Shown in pieces: positions 19,116-28,027 of a stretch of 64,000 nucleotides of DNA. Location: NCBI RefSeq assembly GCF_900100655.1, contig NZ_FNCE01000001.1, forward strand, positions 310,001 through 374,000, read 5' to 3'. Below the pieces are notes generated by a model. It was given only the letters and a program-made list of their open reading frames with translations. It was not told the origin of the DNA and ran no database searches. Position numbers and translations under genes: made by a program. This stretch comes from Limimonas halophila (GTDB taxonomy: Bacteria > Pseudomonadota > Alphaproteobacteria > Kiloniellales > Rhodovibrionaceae). The number at the start of each line of letters is the position of its first letter. Positions within the stretch are counted from its first letter, which is position 1.

Positions 19116-19255
19116 AGAGCAGATCGCCGTAAAGCGGAATCACCCCGCGTGATTCCGCTTGCTCGTGCGTGAATCTGCTCGCACTGGAAAAACGTCCCAT
19201 ATCCTCAGATTTCCAGTGTTCTCTGCAAAAAAGATTTCAAACGCGATGCTCTAAA
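19113..19255. repeat. dispersed intergenic repeat, copy 2 (short form)
   Basis: Second copy of the element at 3135-3375: AGAGCAGATCGCCG at the left, a hairpin AAGCGGAATCAC/GTGATTCCGCTT (19132-19143 with 19149-19160, loop CCCGC), TTGCTCGTGCGTG, CTGCTCGCACTGGAAAAAC, and GATGCTCTAAA at the right. The outer AGAGC and GCTCT are inverted repeats. The stem differs from copy 1 by a T-A to C-G pair swap, so pairing is preserved. It directly abuts the DUF1244 stop codon. Confidence 0.75.
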
Positions 19256-19274
19256 GCCCGCCGGCCCGCGCGCG

Positions 19275-19640
19275 TCAGGTCACGACCTCCGCCGCCCGGT
19301 GCTGCCGGTCGGTCAGGGTGTAGTCGCGCGCCACGTGCGCCACGCGGATGCGGAAATCCGAAAAGATCTCCGCAATGCCGCGGCGCTGGGCCATCTGGTG
19401 CTCGGCGTGCTCGCGCCAGGCTAGGACCGCGGCCTCGTCCCGCCATTCCGAGAGCGAGACGTACTTGCCCGGCTCCACCATGCTCTCGAAGCGTTCGACG
19501 GAGATGAAGCCGTCAATCTTTTCGAGTTCCGGCTTCAGCGCCGCCGCGAGGTCGAAATAGTCCTGCGAACAGCCTTCCTTCATCTTCACTTCGAAGACCA
19601 CGATCACGGAGCCGCCGTGGCGCCCTGGTTCGGCAGTCAT
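19275..19640 (-). CDS. antibiotic-biosynthesis-monooxygenase (ABM) fold protein
   Basis: Protein of 121 residues with the ABM dimeric alpha-beta barrel: VIVVFEVKMKEG first strand, the DGFISVERFE turn, YVSLSEWRDEAAVLAWREH with the conserved Trp and His positions. Members include quinol and heme-degrading monooxygenases, but most are uncharacterised. Two ATGs are possible; the inner one at 19640 has GGAGG eight bases upstream, while the outer one at 19655 has an AGGAA abutting it, so 19640 is preferred. Divergent from the gamma-glutamyltransferase gene. Confidence 0.82.
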   Translation of the reverse strand: MTAEPGRHGGSVIVVFEVKMKEGCSQDYFDLAAALKPELEKIDGFISVERFESMVEPGKYVSLSEWRDEAAVLAWREHAEHQMAQRRGIAEIFSDFRIRVAHVARDYTLTDRQHRAAEVVT

Positions 19641-19808
19641 GGCACGAACCTCCATTTCCTGTTATGAAATGAGTGTGCCCCGGCGGCGCAGGGTCGGTCA
19701 AACAGGGACGGCGTGGGGCCGATGCTGCACCGGCTTGGCGCCGTCCGGGCGGCCAGGCATCCTGGGCCGCGCACCACAATCACCACGAACACGAACGGGC
19801 TGCACGCC

Positions 19809-21581
19809 ATGGTCAGCACGCGCGCCTTCCGCACCGCGCCCACGGACACCACCACGCACGTGCCGCGCAGCTTCGGCCGTCGCGGCGCCGTCGCCAGCGA
19901 GAGCACGCTCGCCACGCAGGCCGGCGCGGACGTGATGAAGGACGGCGGCAACGCCGTGGACGCGGCCGTGGCGGCCACCTTCGTGGAAACCGTGACGAAC
20001 CCGCAAATGGGCACGCTGGGCGGCGAGTGTCCCGCGCTGATCCGCATGGCGGGCGCGTCCGGCGTCGCCGCCCTCAACGGCAATATGGCCGCGCCCGGCA
20101 GCGCGACGGCCGAGGCGTACAAGGCGCTCGGCCACAGCGAGGTGCCGGAGTCCGGCATCCTCGCGGCGGGCGTGCCGGCGACCCTCGGGGCGCTCGTCAC
20201 CGCGCTCATGCGCTTCGGCCGGCGCCCGCTGGAGGCCGTCGTGGCGCCCGCGCGCGACCTCTGCCGCGACGGCTTTCCCGCCCACGCTGGCCTGGTGCGC
20301 CAGGAGAAGTTCGGCCTCGCCGCCATCGCCGACGGCGTGCGCAACACCTGGCCGGGCACCGCGGCGGTCTACCTGCCGGACGGCCGTGTCCCCGAGGTGG
20401 GCGAGCTGCTGACCAACCCGCCGCTGGCGCGCACGCTGGACCACCTCGTCGCCGCCGAGCGCCGCGCCGGCGGCAGCCGCGATGCCGGGCTCCAGGCGGT
20501 GCTGGATGCCTTTTACCGCGGCGAGGTGGCGGCCGAGATCGATTCCTTCTCGCGCGAGCGCGAGGGCTTTCTCGCCAAGCGCGATCTGGAGATTTTCGAG
20601 ACGCGCGAGGAAACGCCGCTGCACCTGGATTTCGGCGGCACCCGCATCCACAAGTGCGGCTTCTGGAACCAGGGCCCGGTTTTCCTGCAGGCGCTGGCCA
20701 TCCTCAAGCGCTTCGACCTCGCGGGCATGGGCCACAACTCGGCGGACTACCTCCATTACCTCGTGGAGGCCATGAAGCTCGCCTTCGCCGACCGCGAGCA
20801 GTACTACGGCGATCCCGACCACACGGACGTGCCCGACGGCCTGCTGGCCGACGCCTACACGGCCGCCCGAACCGGGCTGCTCGATCCCGCTCGCGCCGAC
20901 GATGAACTGCGGCCCGGCGACCCCGCCAACGCGGGCGCCGAGCTGCCGGTGGCCGAGCGTCTGGGCGGAGTGGCCTGGGGCCCCGGCACGATGCATATCG
21001 ACGCCGTCGACGCCGAGGGCAACATGGCCGCCTTCACGCCCTCCGGCGGCTGGCTCAAGTCCAACGAGGTCATCCCAGAGCTGGGCTTTCCGCTCGGCAA
21101 CCGCATGATGACCTTCTACCTGGACCCGCCCCACCACCCGAACATCCTGGCCCCGCACAAGCGCCCGCGCACGACGATCAGCCCGTCGCTGGCCGAGCGC
21201 GGCGGCGAGCCCTGGACCGTCTTCGGCACGATGGGCGGCGACCAGCAGGACCAGTGGCAGCTGCAGTACTTCCTTAACCGCGTCGTCTTCGACATGCCGC
21301 CGCAGGCCGCGATCGAGGCGCCCAAGGTCTCCTCCGAGCACTTCCCCGGCTTCTTCGCGCCCCACACGCGCTTCCCGCAGCGTGTCCGCATCGAGCCCCG
21401 CATCGGCGAGGACGTGCGCCGCGATCTCGCCGCGCGCGGGCACGAACTGGATGTCGCCGCCGACTGGACCGAGGGCTACCTCTGCGCCATCGAGCGCCAC
21501 GAAAGCGGCGTGCTGGAAACCGGGCACGATCCGCGTGGCCCCAAGGGCGAGGTCTTCGCGCCGCTCTCCCTCGCGTGGTAA
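19809..21581 (+). CDS. gamma-glutamyltransferase family protein
   Basis: N-terminal-nucleophile hydrolase of 590 residues, homologous to gamma-glutamyltranspeptidase and related acylases. N-terminal region: GGNAVDAAVAATFVETVTNP and GGECPALIR. The self-cleavage site is PGTMHIDAVDAEGN with the presumed nucleophile Thr394 where classic enzymes have TTH, splitting a large and a small subunit. The downstream GTMGGDQQDQW segment replaces the usual oxyanion GSPGG motif. No signal peptide is evident with the start at 19809, so it should be cytosolic, as in the YwrD-like subgroup. Substrate unknown; glutathione turnover is possible. Confidence 0.88.
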   Translation: MVSTRAFRTAPTDTTTHVPRSFGRRGAVASESTLATQAGADVMKDGGNAVDAAVAATFVETVTNPQMGTLGGECPALIRMAGASGVAALNGNMAAPGSATAEAYKALGHSEVPESGILAAGVPATLGALVTALMRFGRRPLEAVVAPARDLCRDGFPAHAGLVRQEKFGLAAIADGVRNTWPGTAAVYLPDGRVPEVGELLTNPPLARTLDHLVAAERRAGGSRDAGLQAVLDAFYRGEVAAEIDSFSREREGFLAKRDLEIFETREETPLHLDFGGTRIHKCGFWNQGPVFLQALAILKRFDLAGMGHNSADYLHYLVEAMKLAFADREQYYGDPDHTDVPDGLLADAYTAARTGLLDPARADDELRPGDPANAGAELPVAERLGGVAWGPGTMHIDAVDAEGNMAAFTPSGGWLKSNEVIPELGFPLGNRMMTFYLDPPHHPNILAPHKRPRTTISPSLAERGGEPWTVFGTMGGDQQDQWQLQYFLNRVVFDMPPQAAIEAPKVSSEHFPGFFAPHTRFPQRVRIEPRIGEDVRRDLAARGHELDVAADWTEGYLCAIERHESGVLETGHDPRGPKGEVFAPLSLAW

Positions 21582-21690
21582 CCGCAACCGCTTACCCCAT
21601 TGCGCCCACCCGAGCGCCTGACTACCCTCCGCGCCCGCCGTGGCCCCAGCCGGCCGCGGCGGCTTTCCGACACGTGAGGGGAACGCTTCC

Positions 21691-21942
21691 ATGGTGGACG
21701 CGGGCTACGGCGGCATCTCGGGCGAGCAGCTGCAGAACTACATCCAGCGCATCGAAAAGCTGGAAGAGGAAAAGGCCGCCCTGCAGTCCGACATCAAGGA
21801 AGTCTACAACGAAGCCAAGGCCAACGGCTTCGACACCAAGATCATGCGCCAGCTCATCCGCCTGCGCAAAAAAGATCACGAAGATCGCCAGCAGGAAGAA
21901 AGCATGCTGGACCTCTACAAAAACGCCCTCGGCATGGAATAA
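21691..21942 (+). CDS. gapR: nucleoid-associated protein GapR (DUF2312)
   Basis: DUF2312 protein of 83 residues: an N-terminal coiled coil ([19 protein letters not shown]) and a basic DNA-clamping part ([11 protein letters not shown]). GapR in Caulobacter binds overtwisted DNA ahead of polymerases and helps topoisomerases during replication and transcription; it is nearly universal in alphaproteobacteria. GTGAGGGGAACGCTTCC precedes the ATG at 21691. Its codon use is less GC-rich than its neighbours, as common for highly expressed small proteins. The stop TAA lies in a short stem, TAAACGC/GCGTTTA (21940-21957). Confidence 0.95.
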   Translation: MVDAGYGGISGEQLQNYIQRIEKLEEEKAALQSDIKEVYNEAKANGFDTKIMRQLIRLRKKDHEDRQQEESMLDLYKNALGME

Positions 21943-22388
21943 ACGCGAGGGCGTTTAATCCCATCTGTCATTCGACTCCGGCGTCACGCGGATGTGTATG
22001 GGGCTCTCACGACCGGTCGGCGTTTATGCGGACGCTCATTGAGCGGAACCTACGACAAGCCGGGGGGGGTAGCAGCGGAGCCTCGCCACGGTCCTTTCTC
22101 CTTTAGGAGAAAGACAGAATGAGGCCATGTGTTCCACTCTGTGAGCGTGCGTATTAATCGTTTTTGTGGCTCGACACCGCCATCGCGTCGCCCATGACTG
22201 TGGTCCTCAAGACGGTATTGGCCGCTTAGCCCAAGCCGGTTGAAGCTCAGCGCGGCGTCTTGCCCGGGTCGGCTGCCGTCCGAGCACGAGCCGTATCTCA
22301 CAACCGCGAGTCCCGCACGCGCCGGAAAGCGTAGCCGGCCGTCACGACGGCTGCGGAGACTGCACGTCCTGAACGGATCAAACCGCGC
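21943..22388. other. 446-base intergenic region without recognised gene
   Basis: Nothing convincing encodes a protein here. Base composition drops below the local level between about 22085 and 22190. A perfect 9-bp inverted repeat, CTTTCTCCT/AGGAGAAAG with a two-base spacer, lies at 22094-22113; it has no following T run, so it is a hairpin or operator rather than a terminator. The composition suggests decayed or foreign DNA, but no transposase remnant was identified. Confidence 0.35.
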
Positions 22389-23267
22389 TCAGTTTGGCAG
22401 CCACGCGCGCACGGCCTCGCCGACGGCGTCGGGGGCGTCTTCCTGCACGAAGTGGATGCCGGGAACGGTGACTTCCTCCTGGTTGGGGAAGCTGCGCGCC
22501 ACGTCCAGCGTGCGCTCGCGCAGGATCGCGCCGGGTTCCGCGCGCACGAGCAGCTTGGGAATGGTCGTCGTTTGCAGCCACGCGCTGTAGGCGGCCACGA
22601 TCTCGTGGACGTCCGCGGGCGCGCCGTCCAGCGGGATCTCGCGCGGCCACGTCAGCGTGGGCCGGCGGCCTTCGCCCGGCTCGGCGAAGGGGCGGCGGTA
22701 TTCCGTCATCTCGATCGCCGACAGCGAACGCTGCACGGAGCCTGGTAGCACCTGCTCAACGAAGGTGTTGTCGGTCAGCACCATCTCCTCGCCCGCATCC
22801 GAGCGGAAGCCCTCGAAGAGCGGCCGGATGGACTCCGGCATGTCCGTCCACTGCAAAGGCGTGACGATGGATTCCATGTGCGCGATGCCGCGCACGCGGT
22901 GCGGGTGCCGGTGCGCCCAGTCGAACGCCAGCGCCGACCCCCAGTCGTGCACGACGAAGGTGATGGCGTCGCCCAGCTCCAACGCATCCAGCAGCGCGTC
23001 CAGGTACTGCCGGTGTTCGACGAAGCGGTAGCGGTCCGGGCCGGAGTCCGGAAGCTTGTCGGAATCGCCCATGCCGATGAGGTCGGGCGCGATCAGCCGC
23101 CCCCGGCCGTCGAGGTGCGGCATGACGTTGCGCCAGAGGTAGCTCGACGTCGGGTTGCCGTGCAGGAAGACGATGGCCTCGCCGCTGCCGGAATCGACGC
23201 AGGCCATGCGCCGGCCGTGCACCGTCAGATACCGCTTGTGATAGGTCGTCGCCGGACTGATGGGCAT
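22389..23267 (-). CDS. haloalkane dehalogenase (alpha/beta hydrolase)
   Basis: Alpha/beta hydrolase of 292 residues with the full residue set of haloalkane dehalogenase subfamily II: nucleophile Asp108 in VVHDWGSA, acid Glu132 in HMES, base His272 in PGIHFVQED, and halide-binding Asn38 (HGNPTSS) and Trp109. These enzymes hydrolyse the carbon-halogen bond of haloalkanes to an alcohol and halide. The physiological substrate cannot be told from sequence. It starts at the ATG at 23267, matching family length, and lies about 100 bases from the EamA gene in the same direction. Confidence 0.93.
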   Translation of the reverse strand: MPISPATTYHKRYLTVHGRRMACVDSGSGEAIVFLHGNPTSSYLWRNVMPHLDGRGRLIAPDLIGMGDSDKLPDSGPDRYRFVEHRQYLDALLDALELGDAITFVVHDWGSALAFDWAHRHPHRVRGIAHMESIVTPLQWTDMPESIRPLFEGFRSDAGEEMVLTDNTFVEQVLPGSVQRSLSAIEMTEYRRPFAEPGEGRRPTLTWPREIPLDGAPADVHEIVAAYSAWLQTTTIPKLLVRAEPGAILRERTLDVARSFPNQEEVTVPGIHFVQEDAPDAVGEAVRAWLPN

Positions 23268-23333
23268 GCTCGCCTTCCCCGGATCCCTGACATTTGGGTC
23301 ACCTTAACCGCGTGAGACGGCGCCGCGTCGAGG

Positions 23334-23345
23334 CACAAGATTGTG
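23334..23345. promoter_or_regulatory. palindrome upstream of the dehalogenase gene
   Basis: CACAAGATTGTG is a perfect 12-bp palindrome located 67-78 bases upstream of the dehalogenase start, beside a run of seven A. It could bind a dimeric regulator; there is no adjacent regulator gene to support this. Confidence 0.25.
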
Positions 23346-23363
23346 AGCCCAAAAAAACGTCAT

Positions 23364-24260
23364 TCATGTGCGTGCAGACCGCTGCGGGACGATCCGACCG
23401 GGCACCAGGCCTATGTTCAGCGCCAGCCCCACGATCACCAGCACCGCCGCCGCCAGCTTTAGCGCCGTGAACGGCTCGTCCAGCAGCAGGGCGGAGAAGC
23501 TCATCCCGAACACCGGCACCAGCAGGGAAAATGGCGCCACGGTCGCGGCCGTGTAGACGCGCAGCAGATACGCCCAGATGCCGAAGCCGACCAGCGTCGT
23601 GAAGAGCGCCACGTAGACCAGGATGCCCAGCGTTTCCAGGGTGACGCCGCGCAGCGCCGTCGCCATCGCCGCCGGCCCGTCGACGGCCGCGGAGAGCGCC
23701 AGCAGCGGCACCGGGGCGATCAGCGAAATCCAGCACATCAGATGCAGCGTGTTGCGCGGCCGCGCCGCCTTCATCAGCAGGTTGGACACCGCCCAGCCCG
23801 CCGCGGCGGCGACCACCAGCGTCAGCCCCAGCGCCGTGGCCGCGATGGACTCCAGGTCCAGGCCCAGCAGGGCGATCCCGGTGAAGGCCACGGCCATCCC
23901 CGCGATCTGCCGCGGGCGCGGGCGTTCGCCAAAGACCAGGAAGCCGAAGATGGCGGTGAAGAAGGCCTGGGTTTGCAGCACCAGCGAGGCCAGCCCGCCG
24001 GGAACGCCGACGTCCATGCCCACGAAGAGCACGCCGAACTGCAGGAAGCCCATCGACAGCCCGATGGCCGCGATGTAGCGCCACGGCGCCGGCGGGCCGT
24101 AGACCGGCGCCAGCACCGCCACCGGCAACGCCGCCAGCACGAAGCGCAGGGCGACGAACAGCAGCGGCGGCAGGCTGTCCAGGCCCACGTCGATGGCGAC
24201 GAAGTTGAAGCCCCATAGCGCGGCGACCAGCACCGCGGCGGCCAGATGGTGTGCCCGCAT
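23364..24260 (-). CDS. EamA/DMT family transporter
   Basis: Inner-membrane protein of 298 residues with ten predicted helices arranged as two EamA repeats (LVAALWGFNFVAIDVGL and, in the second half, LLVPVFGMSFSALLLDEPFT). Family members export amino acids or other small metabolites. The substrate is not deducible. It is transcribed toward the dehalogenase gene; the MCP gene is upstream on the same strand, 87 bases away. Confidence 0.9.
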   Translation of the reverse strand: MRAHHLAAAVLVAALWGFNFVAIDVGLDSLPPLLFVALRFVLAALPVAVLAPVYGPPAPWRYIAAIGLSMGFLQFGVLFVGMDVGVPGGLASLVLQTQAFFTAIFGFLVFGERPRPRQIAGMAVAFTGIALLGLDLESIAATALGLTLVVAAAAGWAVSNLLMKAARPRNTLHLMCWISLIAPVPLLALSAAVDGPAAMATALRGVTLETLGILVYVALFTTLVGFGIWAYLLRVYTAATVAPFSLLVPVFGMSFSALLLDEPFTALKLAAAVLVIVGLALNIGLVPGRIVPQRSART

Positions 24261-24347
24261 GATCCCCGGTCCGGACGGTTCCGCGCCGCGTCATAGCAGG
24301 CGTGAGCGCGCGGAACCACGCCCCGCCGCGCCGCCGCACCGGCGGGA

Positions 24348-26063
24348 TCAGGTTGCGCGGATCTGGCCGAGGAAGTTGTCGATCTCCTGCTGCACGGTGT
24401 CGGCCTGAGCCGCGACGCGGTCGGCGCTGTCGGCGACCTGCTGGCCGGTGCGTTCGCCTTCGCCGGCCGAGCTTTCCAGCGCTTCCACGTCCTGGCGCGT
24501 TTGTTCCGCGCCGTTGGACGCGGCCTCGATGTTGCGGGCGATTTCACTGCTCGCCGACGCCTGCTCTTCCACCGAACTGGCGATGGCGGAGGCGATTTCG
24601 TTCACCTTGCGCACGGTTTCGCCGATGCTGCGGATCGCCTCGACGCCCTGCCGCGTCTCGCTCTGGATCGCCTGAATCTGCTGCGAGATCTGCTCCGTCG
24701 CCTTCTGCGTCTGGTTGGCGAGCGACTTCACTTCATCGGCCACCACGGCGAAGCCTTTGCCCGCTTCGCCGGCGCGCGCCGCTTCGATCGTGGCGTTGAG
24801 GGCCAGCAGGTTGGTGCGCTCGGCGATGTCCTGAATGAGCGTCACGACCTCGCCGATGCTCTGCGCGCTCTGGTTCAGCGTTTCGATGCGTTCGTTCGCC
24901 CGCTCGCTCTCGTCCACCGCGCTGCGGGTCATCTCGGTGGATTGCTGGATCTGCGAGCTGATTTCCTGAATGGAGCTTTCCATCTGCGAAACCGAGCTGG
25001 CGACCGTCTTGACGTTTTCCGCGGCCGTCTCGGTATTGCGACTGACCGAGTCGGTCTTTTCCCGAACCGTGGCCGTGACCTGCGTCATGGTCCGGGCGTT
25101 GTCCTGCATCGACTGCGCGGCCTGGGTCAGTTCCTCGAAGGCGCGCTTGACGCTCTGCTCGAAGCGGTTGGCGAGATCCTGACGCGCCTGTTTGCGCTCC
25201 TCGCTGGCGCGCCGGTCCGCTTCCTCCTTCTCGCGCGACAGCCGCTGCATTTCCAGGGTGTTGTCCTTGAAGACCTGGACGGCCCGCGCCATGCCGCCGA
25301 GTTCGTCGCGCCGGTCGGTGCCGGGCACCTCGGTCTCGGTGTCGCCGTCGGCCAGGCGCGTCATGCTGTCGGTCAGCGCGGTCACGGGCCGGCCGATGCT
25401 GCGGGCGATGACGAAGCCGACCAGGGCTAGAAGCACGGCGGCGCCGGCCCCGATCGTGAGCGTCATGGCGCGCATGTTTTCGGCGTTGGCGATCGTGCTT
25501 TGATAAAGCTCCGCCGAGCGCTCGTTGGTGCGCCGCATCGCGTCGGCGACGTGGGTGTTGAGCGTCTCGAACTGCGCGCGCGCCTTCTCCACCTCGTTCA
25601 GGAAGGCGGCCTCGCGGTAGCCCTTGTCGATCTGCTCGCGCGTGTGGGCGATCAGCTTCTTGTAGGCTTGCCAGTGCTCGCGCGTGGCCTCGTAGTGATC
25701 CCGCATGGCGTCCGGCACGCGCTCCCCCCACGCGTCGAACGCGCCGTCGAGCATCTTCACCTGGGCCGGGATCTTCTCGGCGATGCGCGAGCGCGTCTCC
25801 GCGTCCGGGGCCAGCACCAGCGACAACGTCAGCGCGCGCAACCGCCCCAGGGGTTGGGCGATGGTCTGGCCGATCTTCGCCACGTTGTTGCTGGCCGTGT
25901 TCACGCGTTCGAGGCCGTGCATGTTGTGGCTGGAGGTCGCCATGTTAAGGCCGGTCAGCCCGGCCATGCCGGCCACGGCGATGACGACCAGGGCCAGCAG
26001 CTTTGGGCCGATGCGGATGTTGCTCAGCGCGTTTTGAACGGGGCGGAAACCGGGGACGGGCAT
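24348..26063 (-). CDS. methyl-accepting chemotaxis protein
   Basis: Chemoreceptor of 571 residues: membrane helix 1 about residues 21-42, a periplasmic four-helix-bundle sensor of about 155 residues, helix 2 at 200-220, a HAMP domain from about 220 to 275, and the cytoplasmic signalling domain with the hairpin tip [20 protein letters not shown]. No C-terminal CheR-binding pentapeptide is present. The start ATG lies 7 bases after the stop of the solute-binding protein gene, so translation is coupled. The pairing suggests that the binding protein may present ligand to this receptor, as in dipeptide taxis of enteric bacteria. Confidence 0.94.
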   Translation of the reverse strand: MPVPGFRPVQNALSNIRIGPKLLALVVIAVAGMAGLTGLNMATSSHNMHGLERVNTASNNVAKIGQTIAQPLGRLRALTLSLVLAPDAETRSRIAEKIPAQVKMLDGAFDAWGERVPDAMRDHYEATREHWQAYKKLIAHTREQIDKGYREAAFLNEVEKARAQFETLNTHVADAMRRTNERSAELYQSTIANAENMRAMTLTIGAGAAVLLALVGFVIARSIGRPVTALTDSMTRLADGDTETEVPGTDRRDELGGMARAVQVFKDNTLEMQRLSREKEEADRRASEERKQARQDLANRFEQSVKRAFEELTQAAQSMQDNARTMTQVTATVREKTDSVSRNTETAAENVKTVASSVSQMESSIQEISSQIQQSTEMTRSAVDESERANERIETLNQSAQSIGEVVTLIQDIAERTNLLALNATIEAARAGEAGKGFAVVADEVKSLANQTQKATEQISQQIQAIQSETRQGVEAIRSIGETVRKVNEIASAIASSVEEQASASSEIARNIEAASNGAEQTRQDVEALESSAGEGERTGQQVADSADRVAAQADTVQQEIDNFLGQIRAT

Positions 26064-26070
26064 GGCGGGG

Positions 26071-27789
26071 TCACTCCTCGCGCATGTAATCGGCGTCGCG
26101 GCGGACGATCTTGATGGGGGCGCGGCGTTCGTCCGGCAGCTCGCCCTGGCGCACGGACCAGTGGTATTTGGAGACCTGGACCTTCCACAGCGGCGTCGTC
26201 GCCATGGGGTAGGGGAGGTAGCTGACCTCCTTGTTGACCCCCATCACCTGATTGGGCGCCGGCACGAACAGCATGTAGCCCTGCTCGTGGACGCGGCGCA
26301 TGATCTTTTCCGTGACGCGGTCGAAGGCGTCGGTGCCCACCCGCTCCTTGAAGAGCTGCTGGATGTGGCCGTCGAGCACCTCGTCGCGGAAGATCGTGCT
26401 CCACACGCTCGTCGTTCTGTAGACCAGGAAGACCGACCAGGGGTGGTTGTAGTACCAGTCGTCCATCCCCCAGATCAGCAGATCCCAGTTCTTGGTGTTG
26501 TTGTCGTTGTTGGTGGTGAAGAGCTGGTTGAAGATGTCCTTTTCACTCGTCGTCGTCTCGACATCCAGCGTCACGCCGACGCGTGAGAGCTGATAGGCGA
26601 TGCCGCGCCACAGCCACATGAAGGTTTCCTGGGTGAAGACTTTGAGCGTCAGGCCCTCCAAAATGCCCCGCAACTCTTCCTGCACGGCCGGATCGTAGGG
26701 GTCTTCGCGTTCGGAATAGGGTCGCAGGTCGTCCACCACGTCCTTGACGCCCGGGAAGTAGGGGGCGGCGGTGGTGGGCTTGGTAACGCCTTCGTTCATG
26801 TAGACGAAGGTGAGGAGGTGCGCCTGATGGATGGCGCGGTTGAGGGCGACGCGCACCTCGCGGTCCTGCAGGGCCTCGTGGCCGTTGTGCAGGTTCATGT
26901 GGATGGCGAAATTGTTGGTGCTCTTCGTCGCCACCACCTTGCTGTGCGGCGTGCGCATCGTCTGGATCTTCTTGTGGAAGGGGATGGGCGCGATATCCAG
27001 GTCCCCTTCCGTTTCCTGCACGCGCGTGAGCGCTTCCCGGGTCGTCAGTTCGGTGAAGATCGTGACCTTCTCGACGCGCGGCTCGTCCTCGCGCCAGTAG
27101 TGAGGATTGGCTTCGAGCTTGGCGATCGAGGTCTGCCGGTCGCCTTCCAGGTAGCCCTCGCGCAGGATGAAGGGGCCCAGGCCGTAGGGACCCGGCTCGG
27201 CGAGGTTCGGGCACACCGCCTTGCCGTTCCAGCCGTGCTTGGCGAGGTAGGCGCTGGTGTAAAAGTGCAGCCACAGCAGGTCGTTGACGAACTGGCCGTA
27301 GCGCTCGCTCAGGTGGAAGCGGACGCGGTGGGTGCCCAGCTTTTCCGCGCCCTCCAGCGTCTTGTGCAGCTTGGTGAAGGTGAAGGGCGCCTTCACGAAG
27401 TGCTCGACGTTCTCGACCACGGCGTCCGCGGTGAACGGCGAGCCGTCCTGAAACGTCACGCCCTCGCGCAGCGTGGCCTCGTAGGTCCGCTCGTCCACCT
27501 GGGTGAGCTCGGTGGCGAGGTCGTATTCCCAGCCCTGCGCGGTGGGCGCGGGACGGAGCAGCCCCGCATTGATGGCGTGCGAGGTGTAGATGTAGGGCAG
27601 GTTCGGCAGAAACACTTTCACGTGGGAGCCGGGCGCCAGCGGCTCGGCGAGATGCTCGCCCACATCGTCGTCGCGCAGGCGCAGCGGCTCATAGGTCGTC
27701 ACGGCATCGGCGATGCGCGGGCCGAGCAGACCGGCTGCGGCTGACCCCGTCAACCCCGCCAGAACACGGCGACGGCCAAGGCGCTCCAT
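26071..27789 (-). CDS. family 5 extracellular solute-binding protein with Tat signal
   Basis: Periplasmic peptide/nickel-type binding protein (SBP_bac_5), 572 residues. The signal is a twin-arginine peptide ([20 protein letters not shown]), so it is exported folded. Core family segments include [27 protein letters not shown] and [11 protein letters not shown]. The ATG at 27789 follows GGAGGAAGCG and starts the Tat peptide cleanly; an upstream ATG at 27828 lacks a ribosome site. No permease or ATPase gene is adjacent; instead an MCP gene follows after 7 bases. A perfect CtrA-type box lies 56 bases upstream. Confidence 0.9.
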   Translation of the reverse strand: MERLGRRRVLAGLTGSAAAGLLGPRIADAVTTYEPLRLRDDDVGEHLAEPLAPGSHVKVFLPNLPYIYTSHAINAGLLRPAPTAQGWEYDLATELTQVDERTYEATLREGVTFQDGSPFTADAVVENVEHFVKAPFTFTKLHKTLEGAEKLGTHRVRFHLSERYGQFVNDLLWLHFYTSAYLAKHGWNGKAVCPNLAEPGPYGLGPFILREGYLEGDRQTSIAKLEANPHYWREDEPRVEKVTIFTELTTREALTRVQETEGDLDIAPIPFHKKIQTMRTPHSKVVATKSTNNFAIHMNLHNGHEALQDREVRVALNRAIHQAHLLTFVYMNEGVTKPTTAAPYFPGVKDVVDDLRPYSEREDPYDPAVQEELRGILEGLTLKVFTQETFMWLWRGIAYQLSRVGVTLDVETTTSEKDIFNQLFTTNNDNNTKNWDLLIWGMDDWYYNHPWSVFLVYRTTSVWSTIFRDEVLDGHIQQLFKERVGTDAFDRVTEKIMRRVHEQGYMLFVPAPNQVMGVNKEVSYLPYPMATTPLWKVQVSKYHWSVRQGELPDERRAPIKIVRRDADYMREE

Positions 27790-27844
27790 CGCTTCCTCCA
27801 AGCCACCGGACGCTTGTTTCGTAGGCATGGTGGCGTGAGGAAAC

Positions 27845-27859
27845 TTAAGAACGGCTTAA
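27845..27859 (-). promoter_or_regulatory. CtrA-type binding box
   Basis: TTAA-GAACGGC-TTAA is an exact match to the full CtrA consensus TTAA-N7-TTAA. It lies 56 bases before the start of the solute-binding protein gene, at promoter distance. CtrA is an alphaproteobacterial response regulator that in many non-Caulobacter species controls motility and chemotaxis genes, fitting the MCP downstream. Confidence 0.7.
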
Positions 27860-28027
27860 ACGCCGGACACGTATAGCTGACGCCAAATGCACGTGTCACA
27901 TGCGTAAACCGTTGACACGCACTGGGTGTTGTTCCGCGAGCGCTTGCAAGCTTCTGGGTGAACCCGGCATCCGATCGGGCCGGCGGGCCGATTCGACCGG
28001 AAGCGCCCTCGCTGCCTCAGGCTTGAT

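Noticed and set aside
22050-22301. Minus-strand open frame of 83 codons as a transposase remnant
   Set aside because: No catalytic motif, inverted ends or target duplication could be found.
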